A DNA stretch of 44,149 nt from CAYPIE01 sp964410665 (GTDB lineage Bacteria > Planctomycetota > Planctomycetia > Gemmatales > Gemmataceae): the NCBI GenBank assembly GCA_964410665.1, contig CAYPIE010000050.1, positions 1 through 44,149 on the forward strand, written 5' to 3'. Of the stretch, positions 26,114 through 35,100 are shown in pieces (positions within the stretch are counted from its first letter, which is position 1; each line of letters starts with the position of its first letter). The notes under the pieces were generated by a model, which was not told the DNA's origin, did no database searches, and saw only the letters and a list, made by a program, of their open reading frames with translations. A program made the translations under genes and the position numbers.

Positions 26114-27514
26114 ATGGCCAACGACGAGAAACGCAAGCTGTACCAGCGAATGGTGCAACAACTCAACGAGCGGAACGTGCTGCAGCGGATGCGTGTGCAC
26201 GGCTTCTGGCCGCGTAAGGAACCGCTGCCGACTGATCCGCCCGAGGAGGTCGAAGAGCGGCAACAGATCGAGGCCGAGATCCAGCAACTGCGGCAGGTCC
26301 ATACCAAGCTCAAGAACCCGGAGAAGGCGCTCGCCGAGGAACGCAAGCGGCGGTACGAAGAGAGCAAACAACGCCGCGCCGAGCGGAAGGCCCAGCAGGC
26401 CAAGCAGGCCGAGGAGCGGCGTCTCGCCTGGCGGCAAGTAACCAGTCGCACCATCATCCATGCCGGCGAGGAAGTGAGTGCGGGACTGCACCAGAGTCAG
26501 AGCGATGTCGGCAAGCTGATCGAGCGGGACCTGCCGGTGCTGCATACCTCGGCCGACCTCGCCGTGCTCATGAAGGTGCCGATCGCTACCCTGAAGTGGC
26601 TGACTTACCACCGCCGGGCTACGACCCTGTTGCACTACCATCGCTATCAGATCAACAAGAAGACCGGGGGTGTGCGGCATATCTCTGCCCCCAAACCGGC
26701 TCTGGCTGCTGCGCAACACTGGGTGCTCGACAACATTCTAAGTCGGGTACCGGTGGAAACCCCGGCGCACGGTTTCGTACCCGGCCGTTCTATGGTGAGC
26801 AACGCCCGGCCGCATCTGGGCAAGCCGTTGGTCCTCAACCTGGACCTGCAGGACTTCTTCCCGAGCATCACCTATCGTCGGGTCAAGGGGGTGTTCCATA
26901 AGCTCGGCTACAGCGAACATGTCGCTACGGTGCTGGCGCTACTATGTACAGAACCGCCACGGGTCGAAGTCGAGCTGGACGGCAAACTAAGCCATGTCAC
27001 TTTGGGGGAACGGGTGCTGCCCCAGGGGGCCTGTACCAGCCCGGCACTGACCAACCTGTTATGTCGCCGGCTGGACCGGCGATTATGTCGCTTGTCGGAG
27101 CGGTTAGGCCTGACGTATACCCGCTACGCCGATGACCTGACCTTCTCGGGGACCCCACCGGACAAACTGGGGGTGTTCCTGCGTTACGTGCGTCAGGTGA
27201 TCGACGAAGAGGGCTTTACCGAACACCCGCGCAAGACCCGGCTGATGCGTCAAGGCCGCCGGCAGGAGGTGACCGGGGTCATTGTCAATGAGCGACCGAC
27301 GGTATCACGCAAGGAAGTACGTACCCTGCGGGCAATTCTGCACAACGCCCTTCGCGACGGCCTGGCATCGCAGAATCGGGATGGCCACCCCCGATTTGCC
27401 GAGCACATCCAGGGGCGGATCGCCTTCGTCTGCATGGTCGACCCGCAACGCGGCCAGCCCCTCAAGGAGGCGTGGCAGCGGTTGTTGGCCGCTGAGGGGA
27501 AAACATCTGCCTGA
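26114..27514 (+). CDS. Retron-type reverse transcriptase
   Basis: 466 residues from ATG 26114. A charged coiled-coil extension (about 41-105) precedes the RT domain (about 150-440). Motifs: RYQINKKTGGVRHISAPKP and AHGFVPGRS (retron-like N-terminal blocks), LDLQDFFPSI (catalytic Asp, about 243-252), VLPQGACTSPALTN, RYADD (Asp340/341) and VTG at 386-388, typical of retron RTs. The long N-terminus resembles the larger myxobacterial-type retron RTs. An in-frame start at 26027 would run through the hairpin and is unlikely. It probably makes msDNA from the structured RNA upstream. The 3' end overlaps the convergent FG-GAP gene by 53 nt. Confidence 0.9.
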   Translation: MANDEKRKLYQRMVQQLNERNVLQRMRVHGFWPRKEPLPTDPPEEVEERQQIEAEIQQLRQVHTKLKNPEKALAEERKRRYEESKQRRAERKAQQAKQAEERRLAWRQVTSRTIIHAGEEVSAGLHQSQSDVGKLIERDLPVLHTSADLAVLMKVPIATLKWLTYHRRATTLLHYHRYQINKKTGGVRHISAPKPALAAAQHWVLDNILSRVPVETPAHGFVPGRSMVSNARPHLGKPLVLNLDLQDFFPSITYRRVKGVFHKLGYSEHVATVLALLCTEPPRVEVELDGKLSHVTLGERVLPQGACTSPALTNLLCRRLDRRLCRLSERLGLTYTRYADDLTFSGTPPDKLGVFLRYVRQVIDEEGFTEHPRKTRLMRQGRRQEVTGVIVNERPTVSRKEVRTLRAILHNALRDGLASQNRDGHPRFAEHIQGRIAFVCMVDPQRGQPLKEAWQRLLAAEGKTSA

Positions 27515-28802
27515 CGGAAGGTTGCGGCGAAGGGGCCTGGTTGTCGCCGAAGGGATTCTCAAACCAGATCACGCCAAGGCCGCGTCCGTGGTGGCGTTCC
27601 TCGCAGGTCAGGACGTCCAGGTCGCTGTCGCCGTCCAGGTCCAGGAGTTCGATGCGGTCGAACTTGATTCCTTCGGGGCCGCTCAGTTCTTGGCTAGTCC
27701 AGTGAACCTTGCCCTGGTGGCGGTGCGGTTTGAGCCAGACGATGCCTCGTTTGGGCGGGCTGGCGTTGCCACAGGAGTAGACGATGTCAGCAGAGCCGTC
27801 GCCGTCGAGGTCGCCTTGCCGTACTGCCTTGGCCGTACCCAGCCCGTGGGGGAAGCGGACCTGGTGTACGTTCACCGGCCATGGCCTGGTCGGATCGGCA
27901 GGACGGTGAAACCGGTAGATTTTCCCCGGGCGGACGGCGGTGATGATCGTTGCGGGGGGCTGGGCGCAAGAGTGCGGGACATCGAGAAACATGACCTCCT
28001 GCCCGGAGGCACCGATACGATGTTCCGGCCAGTCGCCGGTGGCGGCAGTGCTGCCGGGGTTTTCCAGCCAGAGTACGCCAGTGCTTTTGCCCTTGCGATC
28101 GGAGATGACCACATCGAGATCGCCGTCAGCATCGACGTCTCGTGCCATCAGTGACATGATCCATCCGGCCTGGTACAGCAGGTGGAGCTTCCAATCGGGG
28201 AGCCGGCGGGGGTTGGCAGGCGCTTGCAGCCAGCCGACCAGCCCGTCGCGGCCCTTGGAGCCGACGACCAGGTCGATCCCGTGCTGTCCGTCGATGTGCA
28301 TCGGCAGGGCGAACATCCAGGCCGAGCGGTCTTTGGTGGCGGGGATGACCTCACTGTCCCAGCCCACTGGATCGAGGTAACGCTCGGGTTTGTTGGGAGC
28401 CCAGTGAACGAACACGGACCGGGTTTTGCCCTCGCAGCTGCTGAGGACGTCAATGGCCCCGTCGCCGTCGAGGTCGGCGAATACCGCATCCTCGACCGAT
28501 GGCGTGCGACCGACAGTGACGGCCGGCCAGCGGGAACGGACCCGGTCGTGGCCCGGGTGGAGGTAGACACGGGTAACGCCTCCCTCTTCCCATCCAGTGG
28601 CGATGTCGAGGAGGCCATCACCGTTGACGTCAGCGACCCGCACGCCATCGGCACCCCGGGAGGAATTGTCGATAGTGTGACGTGGCCAAGGTCGATCAGG
28701 GGGTGGCTCGGCCTGAGCAAGCACCGCCGCGGGTGTCAGGGCGAACCCGATGCACAGCAGGCAATTGGTTCGTAGCGTGCGGAGGGAGGGTCTTCGGGGC
28801 AT
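27462..28802 (-). CDS. Secreted FG-GAP/VCBS repeat protein
   Basis: 446 residues from ATG 28802 with a signal peptide (NCLLCIGFALTPAAVLAQ). At least five FG-GAP-like calcium-binding units are visible: VRVADVNGDGLLDIATG, VFADLDGDGAIDVLS, ARDVDADGDLDVVI, GDLDGDGSADIVY and LDLDGDSDLDVLT. These form a beta-propeller typical of planctomycete extracellular proteins. The role is unknown; ligand binding or adhesion is usual. The longer frame to 28976 adds a basic, non-signal leader and is rejected. It is convergent with, and overlaps, the reverse transcriptase gene by 53 nt. Confidence 0.85.
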   Translation of the reverse strand: MPRRPSLRTLRTNCLLCIGFALTPAAVLAQAEPPPDRPWPRHTIDNSSRGADGVRVADVNGDGLLDIATGWEEGGVTRVYLHPGHDRVRSRWPAVTVGRTPSVEDAVFADLDGDGAIDVLSSCEGKTRSVFVHWAPNKPERYLDPVGWDSEVIPATKDRSAWMFALPMHIDGQHGIDLVVGSKGRDGLVGWLQAPANPRRLPDWKLHLLYQAGWIMSLMARDVDADGDLDVVISDRKGKSTGVLWLENPGSTAATGDWPEHRIGASGQEVMFLDVPHSCAQPPATIITAVRPGKIYRFHRPADPTRPWPVNVHQVRFPHGLGTAKAVRQGDLDGDGSADIVYSCGNASPPKRGIVWLKPHRHQGKVHWTSQELSGPEGIKFDRIELLDLDGDSDLDVLTCEERHHGRGLGVIWFENPFGDNQAPSPQPSVRQMFSPQRPTTAATPP

Positions 28803-28852
28803 GCTCCATTGCTCCAGGTGGTTTCCAGGGATGCCGGTAATTCGAGGTTGAC

Positions 28853-29383
28853 TTAGGGGATGTTGTCTTGCGGTGGAACTCCTGCCTGTGGAGCCTCGGG
28901 TTCTGTGGTGGTGGAGAGATCCCGGGCGAGGGACAATCCTCGGGCCAGGCCGACGCATGCGGCGCTGCCGACCCATATGCCAGAGATCATAGTCCCGCTA
29001 AGTACCGCCTGTCCCGGGCCGTAGCCCCAGGTCAAGACGACGGCCATGATTACGACCGGGCTCGAGTAGATTGTCGCACTCCGGGCCGCCCGGGCCACTT
29101 CCTGTTGGATCACCACCTCCCGTCGCGTCGGTGGAGGGCGGTAAGCCTGGACCCAGCCCACCAGGCCCGCGATGCTGGCCCAGATGCCGATCACGGCAAC
29201 CCCGGCCAGGATTGCAAGGTCCAAGCTGATCCCTGGGATAACGCCGGGGCGTACCTCCGTCGGGGGGTATTGCAGACAGACAACGGTGGTGAGAATGCCA
29301 AAGGGTAGGGCCCAACAGGCGCCCTGGAGTGCGCCGCAGAGGGCAGGATGCAACCGTCCCTGGGAGGGTTCCGCTATAGGCAT
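28853..29383 (-). CDS. Small membrane protein, four predicted helices
   Basis: 176 residues from ATG 29383 (GTG at 29398 possible). Hydrophobic segments near CGALQGACWALPFGILTTVV, SLDLAILAGVAVIGIWASIA, VVIMAVVLTWGYG and MISGIWVGSAACVGLA suggest four membrane helices. The tail is Pro-rich and acidic. I do not recognise the family. It lies just upstream of, and on the same strand as, the FG-GAP gene and downstream of the CarF-like gene. Confidence 0.6.
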   Translation of the reverse strand: MPIAEPSQGRLHPALCGALQGACWALPFGILTTVVCLQYPPTEVRPGVIPGISLDLAILAGVAVIGIWASIAGLVGWVQAYRPPPTRREVVIQQEVARAARSATIYSSPVVIMAVVLTWGYGPGQAVLSGTMISGIWVGSAACVGLARGLSLARDLSTTTEPEAPQAGVPPQDNIP

Positions 29384-29450
29384 GGAGATTGCTTCCACAA
29401 GGTTAAGATCGCAGTGGTGTTGCTCGCTGCTGACTCGATATTGTCGCTCA

Positions 29451-30194
29451 TCAACGGCTACATGTCGAACGAAATGGTCCTCCGGGTTCCGGGGTGCTCG
29501 GTGTGGCTTTGCGGCGAGGCTGCCAGCCGGTGCCCCGTGACACCAGCCATTCCAAGGCCTGGAAAAAACGGAGGTGTTGCAATACGGGGTCGCACCAACC
29601 GGTGGGGATACAATAGTTGGCCACGAAGGGGACCTTGTGGTGTTTTTGATGGTGTTGGGGACTTAGGATCAAGCCACGGCGCTGCAGCCAGGCGACCGGT
29701 GGTGAAGGGGATTTCTGGTGGGCCCACTGGTGAAACTGGCTGGTCCACATGCCCCAGGCGCCCACGCTGGCCAGGAACAAAGCCAGCAACGCCTCAGGAA
29801 AGCTGGCCTGCGGTACGGCGAACGCCACCAACAAAAAGGGGAGGCTGGCCAGCGCGGTATCTCCGTTGGTGGTAAAGAAGTTGCTCTTGAGCATGTCCAA
29901 GGGGTGGGCATGGTGGAAGCGGAACGGCTTGATGAAGCGAGCCCCGAGCCACGGGGTCCGCTCATCTCCCCAGGTGTCGCCGACCCAGTGCACGAGGCCC
30001 GAGACGAAGTCGGCGGCCAGCAGACCTCCCAGAAACACGACCGGAGTCAGCCAGTGCCACAAGGTCGGCGTGTGAATGAACTGGATCGCATGGGCAGCCA
30101 CCAACCCCAGGGCTAGTAAGACCGAGATCACTTCGGTGGGAAGCAAAGGGAATTCCGAGCCTGCAGCGGTGGTTTGGGCGGGTGTTCGCTTCAT
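29451..30194 (-). CDS. CarF/TMEM189-like plasmanylethanolamine desaturase
   Basis: 247 residues from ATG 30194. It matches the lipid desaturase family of Myxococcus CarF and animal PEDS1/TMEM189, which introduces the vinyl-ether bond of plasmalogens. The histidine pattern is clear: DFVSGLVHWVGDTWGD (His69), FRFHHAHPLDM (94, 95, 97), FHQWAHQ (155, 159) and SPQHHQKHHKVPF (181, 182, 185, 186). Hydrophobic helices around 20-65 and 115-150 fit an integral membrane enzyme. GGGAG lies 7 nt before the ATG. The upstream fatty acid hydroxylase gene originally ended in an ATGA overlap with this start, so the two form one lipid-modification operon. Confidence 0.88.
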   Translation of the reverse strand: MKRTPAQTTAAGSEFPLLPTEVISVLLALGLVAAHAIQFIHTPTLWHWLTPVVFLGGLLAADFVSGLVHWVGDTWGDERTPWLGARFIKPFRFHHAHPLDMLKSNFFTTNGDTALASLPFLLVAFAVPQASFPEALLALFLASVGAWGMWTSQFHQWAHQKSPSPPVAWLQRRGLILSPQHHQKHHKVPFVANYCIPTGWCDPVLQHLRFFQALEWLVSRGTGWQPRRKATPSTPEPGGPFRSTCSR

Positions 30195-30669
30195 CTCGTA
30201 CTCCCTTCGGATTGAGTCAACTCCGGTCGTGCCAGGGCGTAAGTGCCGAAGATCATGTCCCAGCATGGGGTGACGATGCAAAGTTGTGGCGGGGAGTTTC
30301 GCCGTGGTGCAGGGCTTGGACGTTGGGGGAGAGCCAGAACACCCAGCGTGGGCGTTCGTGAGACCACTTGTGTACCAGGGCCAGGAGGAAGACATAGGTG
30401 ACCCCGCCGAGGAGGAAGGCCAGCCCGGCCGGGACACTGTGCAAAAAGCCGAACCAGCCGAACGGTAACATGCCTGGGAAAAAGTCACGGAAGTCGCCCC
30501 ACCGTGTGTCTGCCTGGTTGGATTTGTGGTGCAGCCGGTGGCGGTGAGTGACGAAGTTGCGCCGGCGGACGTGCAGCACAAAGCGGTGTAAGACGTACTC
30601 GACCAGGGTTCCTACCAGCAGGGTGAGTAGAAACGCGACCGGCGGGACGATCAGCGTCGTGGCACTCAT
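30191..30669 (-). pseudogene. Fatty acid hydroxylase/sterol desaturase-family gene with 3' frameshift
   Basis: From ATG 30669 (AGGAGAG upstream) the frame encodes a membrane hydroxylase with the His boxes LHRFVLH, HRHRLHH, HKWSHE and ALHHGETPRHNF. The frame then ends early at 30253. One base after TTTG (about 30278-30282) is missing. Restoring it gives HNF-(G)-IVTPCWDMIFGTY, the expected family C-terminus, and the frame then ends in an ATGA overlap with the desaturase start. So this is a one-base deletion, either a sequencing error or a real inactivating mutation. As read, 138 residues are made instead of about 159. Confidence 0.85.
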
Positions 30670-31076
30670 CGGCTTACTCTCCTGTAGGTTGTGTGGGAGA
30701 TGGAGCGGGTGCATTGGTGTCGATGCATCCGCTTCGAAAGTAGCCTGGCGGGGGACGCAGCTTCCTGAAGACCGTCACCGGTGGGTTTCACGCTGCCCCG
30801 CTGCGAGGTCCTCCGCAAAGGTCGCGCGAAGCTCTCAATTACAAGCCGCCCGCTTATCGGGTCTGCCAAGAGAGTGGTGATGACGCAATGAACGTTCAAC
30901 GCACCATGCAGTGCAGGCGACGTCAATGGGTTGTGAATCACCCGAGGAGCTTTGGGCAAGTCGCCGGCACCCCAACACCGGTGACCATCTCCTGTAACGG
31001 TGCCTTGCGAGCCGTCGTCAGCGATCAAGACTGCTTTAACGCTATGCCCCGGGTAAGAGGAAACCGGTGGACTTTC
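30670..31076. other. Intergenic region, no gene recognised
   Basis: About 400 bases upstream of the hydroxylase gene and downstream of the TAG-interrupted gene. It probably holds the promoter of the lipid operon. Open frames here do not look protein-like. No RNA gene or repeat is visible. Confidence 0.4.
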
Positions 31077-31790
31077 CTATTTGCGTTCGACTTCCTTCAT
31101 GATCTGGACGGGCAACTGGGTCTTTTTGGAGGGACGCTTCATGGTCGCGGGATCCACAGTGAAGTGTTTGACCTTCACGCGTCCCTCGACCTTGCTGTTG
31201 ACGATGCGCAGTTGCAGCTGCACTGTCCAGGCCATCGGTTCATACTTCCCTCCGCTGATGATGTGGTCTAGGTAGCCAACCAAGCTCTCCGTCCAGGAAA
31301 GTGTGTCTTGTTTGAGGGTTATCTTGCTGATCAGTGAGGTGGTATCCGCGGGAAAGCTGTCCTCGGCGAAGCTGGAGGCGACCACATGGCTGGTGCCGAC
31401 CAGTTGGTTGGTGCTCTTGCGCAGACCGATGGAATACCGCTGGGAGATGACCGCGTTGAAGTTCTGGCCGGGCTCGATACGTTGGCCATGCTTGTCAAGG
31501 TCGTAGACGGTCTGCTTGGTCACCGTGATGATGTCAAAGTGGAAGCCGTGGGCGGACTCTACCAGGTTGCTGAAGGAGGTTTGCTCCTCGGACTCGTCGA
31601 CCATGCGATTATCGTCCCATTTGAATTCTGTCTTGGGCGTGGCCAACGTTTTGCCGATCAGGTGATTCTTGATGAACTGGATGATGGACTTGCGGTCGCC
31701 GTTCTCCTAGGTCGGTTCATCGTCGACCAGGGTGTTTGAGACAAGGTTTGCCACGATTCCTATGAGGTATCCCAGTACAATCCGTCGCAT
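31077..31790 (-). pseudogene. Hypothetical secreted protein interrupted by an in-frame TAG
   Basis: The natural start is ATG 31790, preceded by GGAGGA 6 nt upstream. It encodes a signal-like N-terminus MRRIVLGYLIGIVANL, then DDEPT and a TAG at 31707-31709. Immediately afterwards the same frame continues open for 210 codons (ENGDRKSIIQFIKNHLIGKT onward) to 31077. A full reading would be 237 residues. The body is beta-rich with no family I recognise. Either the TAG is a mutation or sequencing error, or the downstream part restarts internally. It lies within 1.5 kb of a frameshifted gene. Confidence 0.7.
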
Positions 31791-31939
31791 CGCGAGTCCT
31801 CCGAAACGGATTCAAGAGCAGAGAAGCCAATCATGTTGGCGAATATGTGAGCAATAGCAAATGAGGTTTTCAAGGAGCGTCGTGAAGTGTCGCCGGTTGC
31901 TGGGCCAAGGGGAGTTGGGTGATCGGTCTCGTGTATTCG

Positions 31940-32164
31940 TTACATGTTTGAGCGATTATCTGTGGACGACCTTGGCGTTCGGTCTGCCGTTGCTGACGAC
32001 TCGATCCAGTACAACTGCTTGTGTCCGTGAGCTCCGAATTTCCGGACCACGGCCTCGGCTTCCTGGCGGGTTAGGCGACGTTGAACGACAAACTGATTGC
32101 CATGGTCGTCCTGACGCCACACGGTGTGGTCGCGTTGGTCGGGGGGAGGAGTGCCATCATCCAT
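31940..32164 (-). CDS. Small conserved protein, SPOR-like
   Basis: 74 residues. The core WRQDDHGNQFVVQRRLTRQE and AHGHKQLYWIE has the alternating pattern of short planctomycete proteins that resemble a single SPOR-type fold. The C-terminal tail is Ser/Thr/Arg-rich. It starts 17 nt after the helicase stop, on the same strand, so it is probably the second gene of that operon. No function is known to me. Confidence 0.6.
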   Translation of the reverse strand: MDDGTPPPDQRDHTVWRQDDHGNQFVVQRRLTRQEAEAVVRKFGAHGHKQLYWIESSATADRTPRSSTDNRSNM

Positions 32165-32181
32165 GGTTCGACCGGAGGGGC

Positions 32182-35100
32182 TTAGCGGCGTCGGTTGTGG
32201 CGGCGTTGATCGCTGCGGGGTGAGGAGTGCTGACCCCGGAGTTGTTGGATGAGTCCCTGGATCCAGGTGCGTTCAAGCAGTGCCTGGCGCTCATCGAAAA
32301 AGTCCAGGCTGCCTTGCCAGGTACTGCGACGGTTGAGGCCGCCGGGGTCGCCGACCAGAATGAGCCGGCGGCGGGCCTGACACATCAACTGAAAAGGCAG
32401 CGTCGGTTTTTCAGCATGGGGCACCGCGTGGGCGGGGTGGCTACGCGTGAGGCCCATGAGCAGTATCTCTACCGGCCGCCCCAACAACTCCATGGGTGGC
32501 AGTAGGGTAAAGCGCTCGGCTTGGGCAGCGAGGCTGGGTCGGGCTTTCAAGGAATGGCGGAGTACCTGGACCTGGGTCGAAAAGGTGGCAGTGACCCCAA
32601 TCCCCTTGGCTCCGGCTGCGAGGAGGGCCTCGAGCTGATCGAGCAGGATCTTGGCTTCTTCGAGGTTGACATAGCCTTGGCGGGGCAAGAGCCGCTTGAG
32701 CTCATCGGGTAGCTGGTCGCGGCTTGGGCCGTGACGCAGGTCGCACTCCAGGCCGGCTCCGACCCGAGGGATGACAATTTCGCCACGCCGTCCTTGTTGG
32801 GGAGGAACGGGGACAAACTCAAACACCGAGGAACTTGGGCCTGGTGAGCGGCCCTCGGGGTAAGACCAGTCGGGACGCTCAATCAGTTCCCGGCACAGTC
32901 GGACCAAACCAGGTGCTTGTTGATAGAGGGTGGTCAGACGGCTGGCACGCCGCCGTTTCCAGTTGCCGGCTTGTTCTTCAAGCCAGGCCTCGGCCCGAGC
33001 GCGGTCCCAGCCTTGGGCCAGGTCGAACTCCAGTCGACAGGTGTGACTGGTTAGTCGGCGATTTCGCTCGGGACCATGTACCCATTCCCAGACGCCCGGT
33101 TCCAGCTCGATGCGGTTGACGTTGCGATGGTCACAGGGGTAGAGTTCGTACATGAGCCCCGTGTTGACGACCTGCCAGTGTGTGCTCATTGCTGGCGCGG
33201 CAATGGTCAGCTCGCCCAACTCTCGGAATAAAAAAGCTTTCGCCTCGGCGAGCGGCATCGAACCAGGGAAGACCACCTCGGCCAACAAGGGGTCGCCGCC
33301 TTCGGAGGTGAAGATGCGTAGTTCGATTTCGGGGTGGTCCGCAACGCTTTCGGTCTCGAGGGCGCCGCGTTGTTCGGGGAGCAGACGATGCAAACGACAG
33401 CAGAGTCGGCCATCCGGCTCATGCCCCCAATAGTCTAAGTGCAGGCTTTGCCACAGGCGGGCCATAATCGTGGCGTTGACACGGGTGCGTGTGCGGGGCG
33501 TGCCCCGGGAGCCGCGACTTGGGCCGCGCGAACGACCGCTTTCGCGACCCGGATTGGACCCCGCGGTGGGGACCTCCAGGAGCATCTCATCAAGCGTTTC
33601 CAGCGTCTCATCGGCGATCAACAGCCAGCGTCGGGCCAGCCGCGCGGCTTGCATAAACTCTGAGTCAGTCAGCTCCCGGGCGTCATCGACGATCAGGAGA
33701 TCAAAACCGCGGTCACGCACCGTGGCATCACCGAAGTAGGGATCGCTCAGCGGGCTACTGATGCTGCCGACTACCAGGTTGATGTGCTGACGATAACGCT
33801 CACAAACTGCCTTCGGCTGGGCATGAACCCGTTGCCGGCAGGCCTCGAGTTGGCTCCGCTGTTCCTGGAGTCTGCATTGTCGCTCAGAACGTTGGGTTTC
33901 CAGTCGGGTCAGGGCACGTGGGTCGAGCACCTCTGGGAGTTGGGTGAAGCCCAGGCTCTCGAGCTGACGACTCAGCAGTTGCCAGTCCTGCTGGGCTTGG
34001 GCTTGAATCGATTGGCAACGGTCTTCCTTGCGCTGTATTGTCTCGAGTTGATGCTGCTGTTCGGTCTGTGCCCAGGCGTCTTGAGCCGCGGTCCAAGTTT
34101 GTGCCGCCAGGGTCTGCTCGGCAGATCGCCTTTGCAACTCCTCATCCAGGGAGACGATTTGCGTTTCGAGCTGGGCGAGCTGGGTCTCCAGTTCGGTGAC
34201 GCTGGCGGCACCATCGCCGGCGACTAACCGTTTCCAGAACTCTCCGGAAAACAACCCCGCTTCGCGACGGCGTTGCTGGGTGCTGCGGAGTTCCTCCAGT
34301 TTGCATGTCAGCTCGGCTGCTTGGCGTTGCCACTCGGCCTGTTTAACCTCGGCTTCTCGACGAGAACGATTGAGGCGATCTTGCTCGGCAGAAGAGTGAT
34401 CCTGGGCGATCCTTAGCTTCTGGTCGTGGGGGTGCAACGGCTCGGTGGCTTCACAAGTAAGGACCTCGGCCAAACGGGCCGTCAAACGCGTCTCAACTTC
34501 CTTCCGGTCGGCGGCAATGTCCTGGAGGTCATTGGCCGCATTCCGCTGGGTGGCAATTACTTCGAGGCCTTGTTGCATCAGCGCATCGAACTGATGGAGG
34601 CATTGGTGCTCACGCATCAGCTCGACGATCTGGGCATCGATGGAGGCTTCTAGTCGGCCGGGTAACTCCGCATTCAGCACCGGCCAGATAAATCGCTGAC
34701 TCGCAGCGGAGAGCTGCTCCACTGGTTCATCGCGGCCGAGACAGCGGAGCTGGAAAACCGCCGGCTCCTGGGTCAGCGCACTCAGCACCTGATCGAGGCT
34801 GCTGGGATAGCCAGCCAAATAGAGCACCTTTTCGCCCTGGGCCAGACACTGGCGGATCACTTCCAGACAGACCCGGGTTTTGCCGGTGCCGGGTGGTCCC
34901 GCCAACAAAAATAAGTCTGGACTCGCCAAGGCTCGCAACACGGTCCACTGTTGGGCTGGATCGAGTTGTGTGTCTTGGAGGTGCTGTGAAGGCGTGGTAA
35001 AGCCAGGCAAATTGAGGCGAAAATGAGGATCGGCGAGTTGGTCGAGGAAGCGACGAACTCGATCGCCCGTGGCCACCGGATCATGATCGGATGCACCGTT

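Noticed and set aside
30666..31028. 120-codon minus-strand open frame upstream of the hydroxylase
   Set aside because: No ribosome binding site or domain pattern, and it runs into the start of the hydroxylase gene in another frame.
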